DNA from: Megaustenia siamemsis
Taxonomy: Eukaryota > Mollusca > Gastropoda > Stylommatophora > Ariophantidae
Assembly: GCA_032433765.1 (NCBI GenBank)
Contig: JAVIAB010000041.1
Span: 75,228,232 to 75,292,231, forward strand
Reading direction: 5' to 3'
DNA: 64,000 nt
Below, in pieces: positions 49,681-61,800 of the stretch. How positions within the stretch are numbered: position 1 is the stretch's first letter; each line of letters starts with the position of its first letter. The position numbers and the translations under genes were made by a program. Under the pieces are notes generated by a model that was not told the DNA's origin, did no database searches, and saw only the letters and a program-made list of their open reading frames with translations.

Positions 49681-51160
49681 TGCATTAAAATGTGAATCCT
49701 CTCAGTCATTCTTTGTAAAATCCTGGCAGTAAGAAAAAAAACATCAGTTTTGGCTTTTCACTGCTTCCAGAATTAGCCGATATACAGTTTTAGAAAAATT
49801 GTATATGTAGATAAATTTTAAGAAGAAACCAAATGCTGAAATTCACAAAAATAAATGGTCTTTTTTTGCTGTATTAACTGAGAGTATGACTCATATAAAG
49901 AAACACATAAAAACATATTAAATACGAGTAAATCATATCATATGCAAGTCAATATAGTAAACAAAACAAGTCTTCCTCTAGATGTTTGTAACAATAATTT
50001 AACTATTCTGTTTATCTGCCTTCCTGACATAATTGTTTTGGTAATGCCAATAAACAATTTATCTTCCTATTTAACTTGCTGATATTTCATCTTTTGGTTG
50101 CTATTTACAATATAATAATAAAGGTAGAGAAGTAAAAAAAAATATTCACATTTATGGAATGTACAAAGAGGAAAAAGATGTAATGCATTTTATTTATCAC
50201 AAACAAAATGATCACTAAATGTTTACATTAAACAAAAAAATACCATGATATACCAACAGAGTTTGAGCTGCATCATCCAGTAATTCCAGATGAGAAAAAT
50301 GTATATCTGGCTTCTGGTCAGTGCAAGAAAGGCATCCAAGAAAACAAAATAGCAATGAATTGAGCTCAACAAAATAATATGCTTAAGACAAGTGGATTAT
50401 GCCTCAATAACAGAATTGCTATGCCATAATTCTACATTACTTTTATTCAAATTATATATTATTTGCTGTCATTGTTTTAGATCAAACAGCTTAAAACAAA
50501 AATAATTTATACAAGGATATCTTCATGGCAAGAATTATTTTTGTTAAATATAATTTTAACATTTTACTGAAAAAGAACATGAAAAAAAGACAGTTAAAAA
50601 CTGAAAAAGCTTTGTCCATAATTATGAGAAAGAAAAATTAAATTGCTGTGAAAACATTGTATTTGCATTCATTAAAAAATATATTGAACTGAATTGTTCA
50701 GTTCATTTCTTTATAAATTGAACATATGGAAGCCAAATTAGTGATTGTTGAGAATAAATACAGGTTCTCTCAGCAGTTAATACCACTAGTGGTAGAGACA
50801 TTTTTGTACAAGACAGTAATGCAAGATTTATGCATACACAAAGTTTACAAAATAAAATTACTGAGAGATATTCTCAAATAGATGTGGAAATACTCTTATG
50901 TACTGGATATTCTACAATGCAACTAACTATGAAAGTGAAGAAAAAACAAATTCACTATAGATCAGATGAGTAGAAATTGAAAATAGGAAAGTTTCTGTAG
51001 AAAATATTTCTACTTTGAGGATGTGGAGTTAAAAAAAAGTAAAATTTAACCAGCCATGAATTGAATTAGAAGTTTTGTATAGTCATAAAATGTATTGTTA
51101 GAACTTATAAGTTTATATACACTGAGGGCCTCAATCTCTTTAATTAAATTCTGATAAACT
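49681..51160. other. Gene 2 downstream region, nothing recognised
   Basis: AT-rich DNA downstream of Gene 2. No clear polyadenylation signal for Gene 2 was found close to its stop codon. Confidence 0.45.
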
Positions 51161-51164
51161 CCAA

Positions 51165-51297
51165 TCAACAACTTACAGGAACAGTCAGTCTGCTTACATT
51201 TTGAGAAATGCTGGGATGAGCAATAGAGTGGATGTGGGGATGCCCGACTGCAGTGAAACTGATTCCATGAATAGAATAGAATAGAATAGAATAGATA
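51165..51297 (+). mobile_element. Family G repeat, copy 2, AATAG tail
   Basis: Matches 45110-45235 and ends in five AATAG-like units followed by ATAGAGC. It lies in the 3' flank or 3' UTR of Gene 2. Confidence 0.55.
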
Positions 51298-51362
51298 GAG
51301 CTGTGCTGTTATGAGCTTAAAGAGTATTTCATTATATACAGAGGATTATGTACCTGACCATT

Positions 51363-51655
51363 CTACAGCCCTCTGTCATTCATGAGACCTGGATCACCAT
51401 CATATGTTGGTGGATCATCATGAACTAAACTGTTTTCAGGGCAACTAAGGTTTCTGGCATCAGAATAGGAAGGTGGACAAAGCCTAACTGTAAATGCATC
51501 CGCTTGGATCTCTCTACTTGGGTTGACATCTGCAGTCACATTCTGATCAGCAGTGTGATTACTCACAACCTTAGCTCTGTTGTTAAAGTCTATTTGTGCT
51601 CCACTTTGACCACGATAATGAGATCTTTCTTGTCTTGAGTCATTGGGAGAAACAG
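51363..51655 (-). CDS. Gene 2 last coding exon
   Basis: It starts after TTTTTACAG and stops at TAG (51365-51363). The 97 codons include SHYRGQSGAQIDFNNRAKV, ADVNPSREIQADAFTVRL, CPPSYSD and DDPPTYDGDPG. It carries the last two PPxY motifs, close to the C-terminus. I found no counterpart of this exon in Gene 1. Confidence 0.85.
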
Positions 51656-54600
51656 CTGTAAAAATAAATTACAAAAAAAAAAAAAAAAAAACAATAATTA
51701 ACTACAATAAATTTACTTCAGTTTGAAGATCAAATCATGTATTTGAAAGCTGGAACAAAGTGTTACAACAGCTTGATGTCATTTTACAAAAATTTATAGG
51801 ATTACCAGGTTGGGTTAAAATTCCATATTTATAAATTATCATCATCATCAAGTACCTAACCTGCTGGTATACATGATCATTTGTCAGAAATGGATCTTCC
51901 TCGTTTTTTGGAAAGCTGCTTTTGCCTGAGCCATTCTGCATCTCACCTCTGTTGTACATCTACCATCTGAGGTTAACATTGTTCCCAGATATTTAAATTC
52001 ATTTACCTGTTTTAATATTGGTCCACTTGTTTTTATTTTGTACTGAGGTGATGTCTTTTTCTTTGTTGTTACCATTACTTCTGTCTTTTTGCTATTAAGG
52101 CCGAGTTCTTTATTTTTGCTTTCTTTCACTATAATGATTAGTACCCATAATAGCAATAAAACATTACAGGTTAATATTATTATTGATTAATGTTGTTGAA
52201 TATTTAAGTATTTTTTTTTATTAACAAAAAAAACAGCAAAACATAAATTGTTATTACAAACTGGGCATAAATGCCATTTTCATTCAAATTACTGGATAAA
52301 AAGATAGAAAGGAAGTATGAAAAAAAAAACCACTACTGTTCCATTAAAAAATGGAACAAATGGTCAGTTATGTATAACAACTGTTTGAGAATGATCTTTA
52401 AAGTTACATATTTCAATAAAAATTACAAGAAATGAATCAACAAAGAAAGTTTTGATTAATTTTCTTTTTTTTTTAAATTTGCATGAAAACATACATTGTT
52501 CCCGATATTCAGCACCACCTGGTAGATCAACAGAATAAGGAGGTGGGAGGTCATTTATGCTGTGGCCAGGATCACTGAAAATATAAATACAATAAGGATA
52601 ACATTCCACTGGATAATTTAATTTTTTTTATTGTGCATGTTTATATATCTATCTATCTATCTATTGTCCTTTCGAGCCGAAGACGGCACATAGGGCAGAA
52701 CCACAATCTCAAAAACTGAAACCTTGCGTGCCAAATTGACACATATTGCAGAGATCACTGCTCTAAAGCTTTGGCGCTGTTTCCATAACAATACTTTTTA
52801 CAATGACAGATTCTATATATATATATATATATATATATCATCATCATCATCATCATCAAGTGCCATCTCTGCAACGAAGGTTGGCTACCATGAAGCGCCA
52901 TTCTGCTCTGTATCTTGCTTTGATGGTGCAGGTTGTCATAGGCTGGTTTGTCCATCTTTTGATGTTACTCGTCCATGTTAGTCTTGGTCTGCCTCTGTTT
53001 CTATTACCCTGTATTTCCCCTCCAGGATTACTTTTAGCAGGCTGTTGTGTCTTTTAACATGGTCCAAAAATCGAATTTGTCTTGTTTGAATTGTGTTTAG
53101 TAGTTCTCTTTTCATTTTTAGTTGTTTTAAGACTTCGGTATTTGTTTTCTTTTCCTTTCATCCAATTCTACCTATTCTTCTATATATCCACATCTCAAAG
53201 GCTTCAATTCTCTGTTCTGTTTTCTTGTCTAATGTCCATGTTTCTGCACCATATAGGAATATTGAGAAGACATAACATTTTGCTATTCTTAGTTTTAGCC
53301 CTGGTGTTATTTGTTTTGATGTTAGTATGTTCTTCATGACATTAAAATTACATTTTGCCATTCCTTTTCTTTTGTCTATTTCAGTTGTACATTTTCCATC
53401 ACTGGTTATAGTATGTCCCAGGTAGTTGTAGCTCTGAACTGTCTCCAGGTCTATTCCATCAATTTTGATATTGATATATGTATTAGTTCTTTGGCTATGG
53501 AAGGCCTCATCCTCTATCACTGTAAATAAATTAAAATCCATAATTGCTCAACTGCCCATGCCAGTGAAATATATATATATATACTACATATAAAAGACAA
53601 AGGTGACATTCCAATCAACAAGAATGACATGACACAATCCAGTTTTGTCAATTAAAATAAGAAAGAGAGTTCTGCAATGTCAGGTGCAGCCAGCCTTGAC
53701 CTCATCAGCATCATCAAGTACTATCCTGCTGGCATAAGTGATCATGTCTCTCCACAACTTTTGATCTCGACAGTCATTTATCATTTTTGTTGTTGACCTT
53801 CTGCCAAGCCATTCTCTTATGCTGTCGTGTAACTTTTCTCTTTGCTTCCCTCAATCTCTTCATCCCTCCATTTTCCTAGTTGTCACAATATATTCCAGCT
53901 GTTCCCATCTCATTACATGGCCAAAAAATGATTGTTTCTTCCTAATATTGGAAATTAGCTCTTTTTTTTTCTTTGACTTCATTTTCATTACTCTTCTTAG
54001 CTGTCAATGACATTCATCTGTAAAACCACAATTTTTCTACAGCCTCCAGTGATTTTCTTGATTGTTGTCCTACTGTCCATGATTCACATCCATATGTTAA
54101 GACGGGCTCCACATAACATTTAAGAACTATTTTTCTTGTTTCTAATATCAAAAATGCATGGCACAGTAACTTCCACATTTTTTTTGGAAAGCTATTTTTG
54201 CCTCAGCTATTCTGCATCTCACCTCTGTTGCACACCTACCATCTGAACTCTATTGTACATCTATCATCTCACCTCTGTTGCACACCTACCATCTCACCTC
54301 TGTTGTAAATCTACCATCTGAGGTTAATATAGCCTTGACCTATGAATAGGAATTCTGTATAATAGAATATCTATCTATCTATCTATTGACCTTTCGAGCC
54401 GTAACCGGCCCATAGGGCGTAGACCAAGATACACCTTCTCCTATATGAATTTTTGTTCTAGCAGTTTTCTTTTAAAGATATTTTATCAAATCTCGCCATC
54501 TGTCTCTGTTCTGTGCAAGCAGTTCTATCTCATTGAGGGAGCCGATTCCTGCTGCTCTTGCCTCTCTCATCAATGTTCTTCTCAGTGTCTCCCTGGGTCT

Positions 54601-55843
54601 TCCTCTTTTTCTTTTACCTGTTGTTTCCCATATGAGGGCTTGCTTTGCTATTCGATTATTATCTCTTCTCATCACATGTCCAACGTATGACCATCGTCTT
54701 TTCTTTATTACTGAAGATATTAGTGGTTGATTGGCGATTTCTCTAATTTCCTCGTTTGTTTTGAATTCGTTCCATTCTATACCAAGTATTTTCCTTAGAC
54801 ATTTATTTTCGAATGCGTTCAACTTTGTTTCTATATCTCTTGTTGTTTTCCAGCTTTCACACGCATACGTAAGGGTTGATAGTACATTTGATTTGAATAG
54901 CCTAAGTTTTGTGTTTGTGCTAATGAGTTTTGATTTCCACAACTTTTCAAGGCTTCTGAAAGACATTGCTGCTTTAGCCAGTCTGATTCTAATTTCTTTG
55001 CTCGTATAATAGAATAACACACAAGAAAATCATTGGAAGCTACTGAAATGTGGTTTAACAAAAGAGTGTACACTGTGGACAACTAGAAAAATAATCATGT
55101 GGACAATCTATAAGATGCTAGTGCAAAAAGAAATCCATTCTCCAACAACAGAGAGAAACAACCATTATTTTTTGGCCATGTAACGAGAAGGGAACAGCTG
55201 GAATGTATTGTGAAACTGGAAGAATATTGAAGGAAAACAGAGAGAAATGATACTATCAGTTTAAGGTAATGGTTTGGTAGGAAATAAACAAGAAAAATTA
55301 TAAAAAGCTATGCTTAACAGACATTACTTATGATTATATGGCCCTTTTCGTCTTCTCAGACAGTTTAGTGGAGGCTATTGTATATTTTTTTTTGAGGTTC
55401 TTGTTTTTGTTGAATAGCTTCACTAGTGGCTGATTCTACAAATGTTTGACAAACAAACTCAGCCACAGAGTGAACAAGTCAGGTCCACTGATCCACAGAG
55501 TTTTCCATATTTTTTAATGAGTCTTTTCTTTTCCATGTTTTGCCATAGCACAGCCTCAAATGATGTTATGCCATTTTTTATACAGGCTCGCCATTATGTG
55601 CAATCACTTCCCAGATGTTCCCAATCATTTCACATATGGAGAAATCATTCAGAGGCGATTTACAAATATCTCTATCTATATTGTAGTTTAGGTCTGCCGA
55701 TTTGACTTTTTCCGTCTATTGGTTCACCACATACTATTTGCTTAGTAATGTGGTTTTCTTCCATTCACTGGACATCTCCCAGCCATCTTAACCTTCAGCT
55801 TCTGAGCATTGATACTTGATGATACTATAATTGTATGTATTTA

Positions 55844-55875
<32 letters not shown>

Positions 55876-58800
55876 ATAACATCTCACCACAGTAATGTTT
55901 TTTAAAAGAGAGATACTATTATTACGGTTATACCAGTAAATAATATTACCTTTTTTAAAAACTCATAATATATGAATTGCACCAATCTACCTAGCATAAT
56001 TGAACATTGCTAGGTTCTGACATTAAAACACAATATCAAAGACATCAATGGTGTGCATATTTACCCAATCACAGGTGCATCACGCAACCTATCAGCTTTT
56101 TTACTGCCAAAACCATATGAGTTTAGTAAGATGAAAGTATTCTATACAAGTATTACTTCTGTGTTCAAGACATCAGTCTTAAACCTTTCAAAGCATTAAC
56201 CAAGAGTCATACTATTAGCTCCATTCATTTGCGTTTTAGAACCAACTTAAAGGTTGCAGTAATTGCTTCACTTCTGCATTGCAATGACCTGATTTTATTT
56301 AAGAAACTCCATCCCAACCTACTGGTGTGCAGCACAGACATTATGTGTATAATGAAATCTCCTTTTTGAAATGTTGGTAGCTATTAATTGTTTTTAGATG
56401 TGGTTTTACAGAAGAATGTTGAGAATACCATGGACTGAGAAGAGTGATGAAAATGTTCTTAAAGAGGTCAAAGCAAAAAGACAGCTAATTTCCAATATTT
56501 GAAAGAAACAATCATTTTTGACAATGTGATGAGAAGGGAACAGATGCAATATATTGTGACAACTGGGAAAATTGAGGGATGAAGAGAATGAGGGAAGCAA
56601 AGGGATAAAATATTAGACAGCATAAGAGAATGGCTTGGTAGAAGGTCAACAACAGAAATGATAAATAATTGTTGAGATCGAAAGTTGTGGAGAGACATAA
56701 TCACCTACACCAGCAGGCATGGTACTTGATGATGATGATTAATTGTTTAATTTTAAGATTCATATGATCATTGTACCAATCTCTCCACTCAAGTAAATAG
56801 CTCTTCTTCAATTTAGCATTTTTCTGTTATGTGAGCATGGATGCATTGTGTCACTAGTTTATAAGAAGCAGTATTATCTGTACCTATCAGCCTAACACAA
56901 CTGTCTTTAGCATGGGTAGATTTCTAATTCAATCATTTTTGCCAGGGTGGCAACAATTTGTGGTCTACTCTTTTATATTTTTAACTGCCAAGCATTCATT
57001 AACGTGTTCATAGAGCACATGGGACCCTTGGCTTTTCATTGCTATCCAAGAGTGCAAGACATTGGATGTCACCACACAGACAACAGGTGAGGGTAAAGCC
57101 ATAAGGAACCACTGGAACCTTCTTGTCCAGTAGCTGATGTCTGACCCCAAGACCAGTCAGTTCGCCTAGTCAAGAACAATTACAACATTTTAATAGGTTT
57201 CTACCTTTTCAAGGGCAGCATACTCTTTCTTTTGAGCATAACTTAAAAATTAGTCAGTTCATCTCTTTGGCCTGTAACTGCCATGACACTCCACACTTGG
57301 TTCTTTGGTCTCTCATATCAGTGATATTTATAGTAATGACTAATAAATGCAACATAAACAAACAAATAACCAACACTATCAAATAAATTATTCTATATTA
57401 CTTTCTTAACTAATTCGTTACCTATAATTATAAGCAGGTAAGTCTGTATCCACATTCATGTTAAGACTGGAGTATGAAGGAGGGTTAAAAGCATCCTGAC
57501 ATTCCTCCATTCCCCCAAATGGAGCAGGAACTACTACTGGGTTGATATTCATATCGCCCATAATAAAGTGTGAATTTTCTCTTGAAGAAGGAAACATTTT
57601 AAATTACAAAATTAATGTGTAATAACATACACAATAGTACCATACAATTAGCAGCTAATAATAGTAGCGATAATTACATGTCTAATCTTATACAAGTTAA
57701 AGTCTTTAAAAGGATATTGATAATTTAGAGTTTCCAATTAACTTATAATACTTTTCTAACCCTAGATTTACTATATCTATCCATGACTGACATGTTTACG
57801 ACACCATAGTAAAAATTACTACCACTTATATGTAACATTAGCTCTAAAAATAGTGTTTTCTTTGAATTTTTTGACACACAGCTGTGTTATACACTAGATG
57901 AGACACAGGAAAATTCAGATTTCATGTTTCCGGTTGATTTATGATTTGATTATTAACCTTGGGGGTTGGATGTGGTACATTGTATATCAGGACAGATGCT
58001 GTAAGTCTGTTAGTATGTTCAGCTACCTCATAGCATTATTTGCTGTTTTTCCTGAGTTACACCTGGTTGTTTATTGTTTGATAAAAAATAAATAAATAAA
58101 AAAATGGACCAATTTCTTGAAAGATGCTGAATTTTATTCACATTATATGAGATCATATGTTACGAAATGGGAAAAAAAATCCTATATCAATAGAAACAAA
58201 TCCAACACTCAGGGGTCACTGGAAGTGATGGTAATTAGGAAGGTACATGGAGGTTGGAAGGGGGGGGTTTGCAATGTTTGAACACTGCAAAATGTCAAAT
58301 TTTTACCATGATATTGTAATATTGGGTTAAAATATCCTGTTAAGCAAATGCAAGGCAATGATTATGAGATAGCAATTTGGATGATTTCACTGGCACGGAT
58401 GGTTTAGCAATTATGGATTTTAATTCATTTGCAGTGATACCGGGGCCTTCCATAACCAAAGGCAATGACTAGGGTAGGTATATTGGCTGTTATAAAATGG
58501 GGTTGCAGCCACAGAAAGGTTAGGAACCACTGGAATGATTGGTTTTTGTATTATTGATGTTTTTATAAATTAAAGATTTTGAGATGAAATATTTGTCATT
58601 TTAAAAAAATGTCATTTCTAGTTTTGATTTGTTGAAGGCACAGATACAAACAATAATAAATATACCAATTCAGAATATTACTAGAGAGGAGATGCAAAGA
58701 TAACATTCTGTTTTATTTGTTTTCTTCTGAAGTGAAATAACAACTAATGAACTATGGCTAGCAGATACAATATCTTCACAACACTCACCTGACTTCTCTA

Positions 58801-61800
58801 TCAGAATGTGGGTTTGGGAAACTGTTTTGAGTATTTCTCAACTTTCTCTTTGATATTCTTCTTTTGATAAAAACAACAAGAACAGCTATGATGATTGTAG
58901 GCCCAACAATAAGACTTGTAGAGATTGCAATAACAGTACTGACACTGTAAGCTGGATGGAAATCATTAAAAAAAAAAAACATTTATATAATGGGCAGGAA
59001 TAACAACCTTGACATAAATAACAGAGAAATAAACATAGGAATGACCATAATAATGACATGAATCTTACATTTATCTGGGTGGCAAAAAAACAATTATAGC
59101 CTAGACAGAAATTGCCTAATAATTATGCATGCAAAAAGTTTAATCTCAACATGAATCACATAATGGCGATGATTGTTAAAACAAACACAAATCATAACCT
59201 AGACTGAATCACATAATCATCATGAGTTTCAGAAAGCAGGAAATACAACCTCAATATGGATTATGTAATAATCCTTGATGTAAACACTTTCACTATAAAT
59301 GACATTCAATAAATAAGCATTTAGTTGTTTCTGTAAGAGTCAAAACACATTTCTGAATGACCTAATCTCAAATCTAATGGAAGAAATATATAAAACATAA
59401 GCTCTGTTTTGTTTAGTGATTATTTTACTTCATTTTCTTGCAAAAAATTATCATCTTTATTTTAACAGCCTTATCCCAAGCCTATCTGGCTATACATACA
59501 ACAGTGATTAGACATTTTTTTTCCTATACTAACTTCAAGTCATACTATCTGGTATTGATGTCATATTTTTCTCCATAACCATCTCTATTTTTAACAATGA
59601 AGCATCTTGTCATTATTTTAAAAACAGCTGCTCCCAACAGTTTCTCTGTTGACAATTTTAGAATTGACCAGTAGTTATCATTTATGCATATCAAAACATA
59701 AGGTAAGAAGTTGCAAAATCTAATCATCATCTATCTATCTATCTATTGACTTTTCAAGCTGTGGCCCTCCCATAGGGCATAGACCCAGATACTCTTTCTC
59801 TTTTTCTAAATTTTCTTTCTAGCAGTCTCGATCCTTGCAAAAAGTATTTATCAAATCTTGTCATTTGTCTCTGTTCTGCACAAGCATCTCTATCTCATTG
59901 AGGGGGGCCAATTCCTGCTGCCTTTGCCTCTCTGATCAATGTCCTTCTTAGTGTCTCTCTGGGTCTGCCTCTTTTCCTCCTACCTGCTGTTTCAAACATG
60001 ACAGCATGCTTTGTTATTCGGTTATTATTTCTTCTCATGACATATCCAACATATGTCCATCGTCTTTTCTTGATTACTGCTTATATTAGTAGTTGTTTGC
60101 TGATTTCTCTAATTTCCTTGTTTGTTTTGAATAATTATCATAGTATGAGGACAATTAATCACAACACCTTTGAATGCAACCACAAAATGCATATTTAATT
60201 ATTATGAACACCTTACATCTCAGAACAAATTCATTATTTTCTGCATACCTGTGTTTATCTGTGCCTTTATATATGATTGATAAGTAAAGTTGAAACCTCT
60301 GTAGTTGTTTCTTTCTTCAGAATGAAAGACAATAGTTATGATCCGGCTGGTACAGTTAATAGTTCTACCATATATTAGTCCACACATTAATGCTATTAGA
60401 GGTGAGTCTGTAGAAGGACCTAGAAAAAAGCAAGAAAGGAACATCTACATAGCTTAATTATATAATAAAATGGGTACCCATCATACCTTGTGACATGAGG
60501 GTAATGTTTTAGTACAGATATTATTTCACAACCATTGGCACATTAATGGGTTATGGAAAGCACCACTATCAAGGGTCTTACATTGCAGAAGAAATTCTCT
60601 GGTAAATATTGTTAGAGTGCTCTGAAGTTAGTTGGTAAAGAAAACTTCAATCCAATCCTTGCCAGCCTTAATTTCCTTCAGATCACATATTTTCCTCATG
60701 GACTCTTCCAACTCGGCCATAAAGGGTTTTCTGTGCATGAGGCACCTGCTCTTGGTTGTACCCAATTCTGAATACAAGGGATACTTTATGTTTCTTACTA
60801 CATTCAACTAAGCCTTGATCTAAGCATACTTCTGACACTAAATAAGTTAAGTTGGTACTGCATTGAACAGATAGATGTATCTTTGGTGTATTCATCCCAG
60901 CACCCTCATTCTGAACCCTTTCTATCCTTGCAAACTTCATTGATGAGAGAGTCAGCATACCCAAACCATAAATCAGCACTGAAAGCACCAAAACCTACAT
61001 AAGCAAAAATAGCAACCAATGCTGGAGGTTTACCTTAACCATAATCTTGATCAAGTTTACACTTCCTTAGATTTGTTAAAGACAATTATAACATGGTAAT
61101 TAAATGAAAAGAGTTCTAACAAATATTATTCCCAAAATATTTAATAGTTTGACTCCTCATGGTGTATAAACTATTGAAGTCTATGGCTGGGAAGATTGTT
61201 TAACTATTTTGTTATTCAGAGAGCACTGCATGACAGATGCCTTGCTTGACCTAATGAGTACACTATTGTTATTACACAAAGTCAACATTGGTTTGTTTTA
61301 TTTTGCCATGTCTGCAAAGTTGTCAAATAAATTCTGTGCATCCATACCATCTATGATGTGGCTCTTCATAATTTCTATGTTTATTTTTTTCATTGTTTCA
61401 AATGCAGCCATCCCTGAGGCAATAATAACTCATAAGATTCTGGACTCTCTTATGTAGTAGAATGTTTGATTCATTGTTTCAACTCCATTATAGTCACTTC
61501 TATGGTGGTTGGTGAAGGTCATATTGTACACCAAGTCTACACATTGGAGATAGTGTTTTAGAACAAGTTCTACTATCTTACCTGCTGGTCACAGGATACT
61601 TTACTAGGCTCTTTCCTGAATATGGAACACAGATGATGACTCATCTTTTTTTTTTTGCTCACATTTCTTTATTTGCCATTCAGTGATTAAAAGAGATTTA
61701 AAGTATTTTTTACTGCCAAAAGGAAATGGAGTGTATCAATGATCAATGGCCAGGTACCCACTTTTTTTTTCCCAGTTGGGTTGACTGGCAAGGACAAGTG

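Noticed and set aside
51735..51959. Minus-strand ORF MYNRGEMQNGSGKSSF
   Set aside because: Read-through from a LINE B fragment into intron; no splice support.
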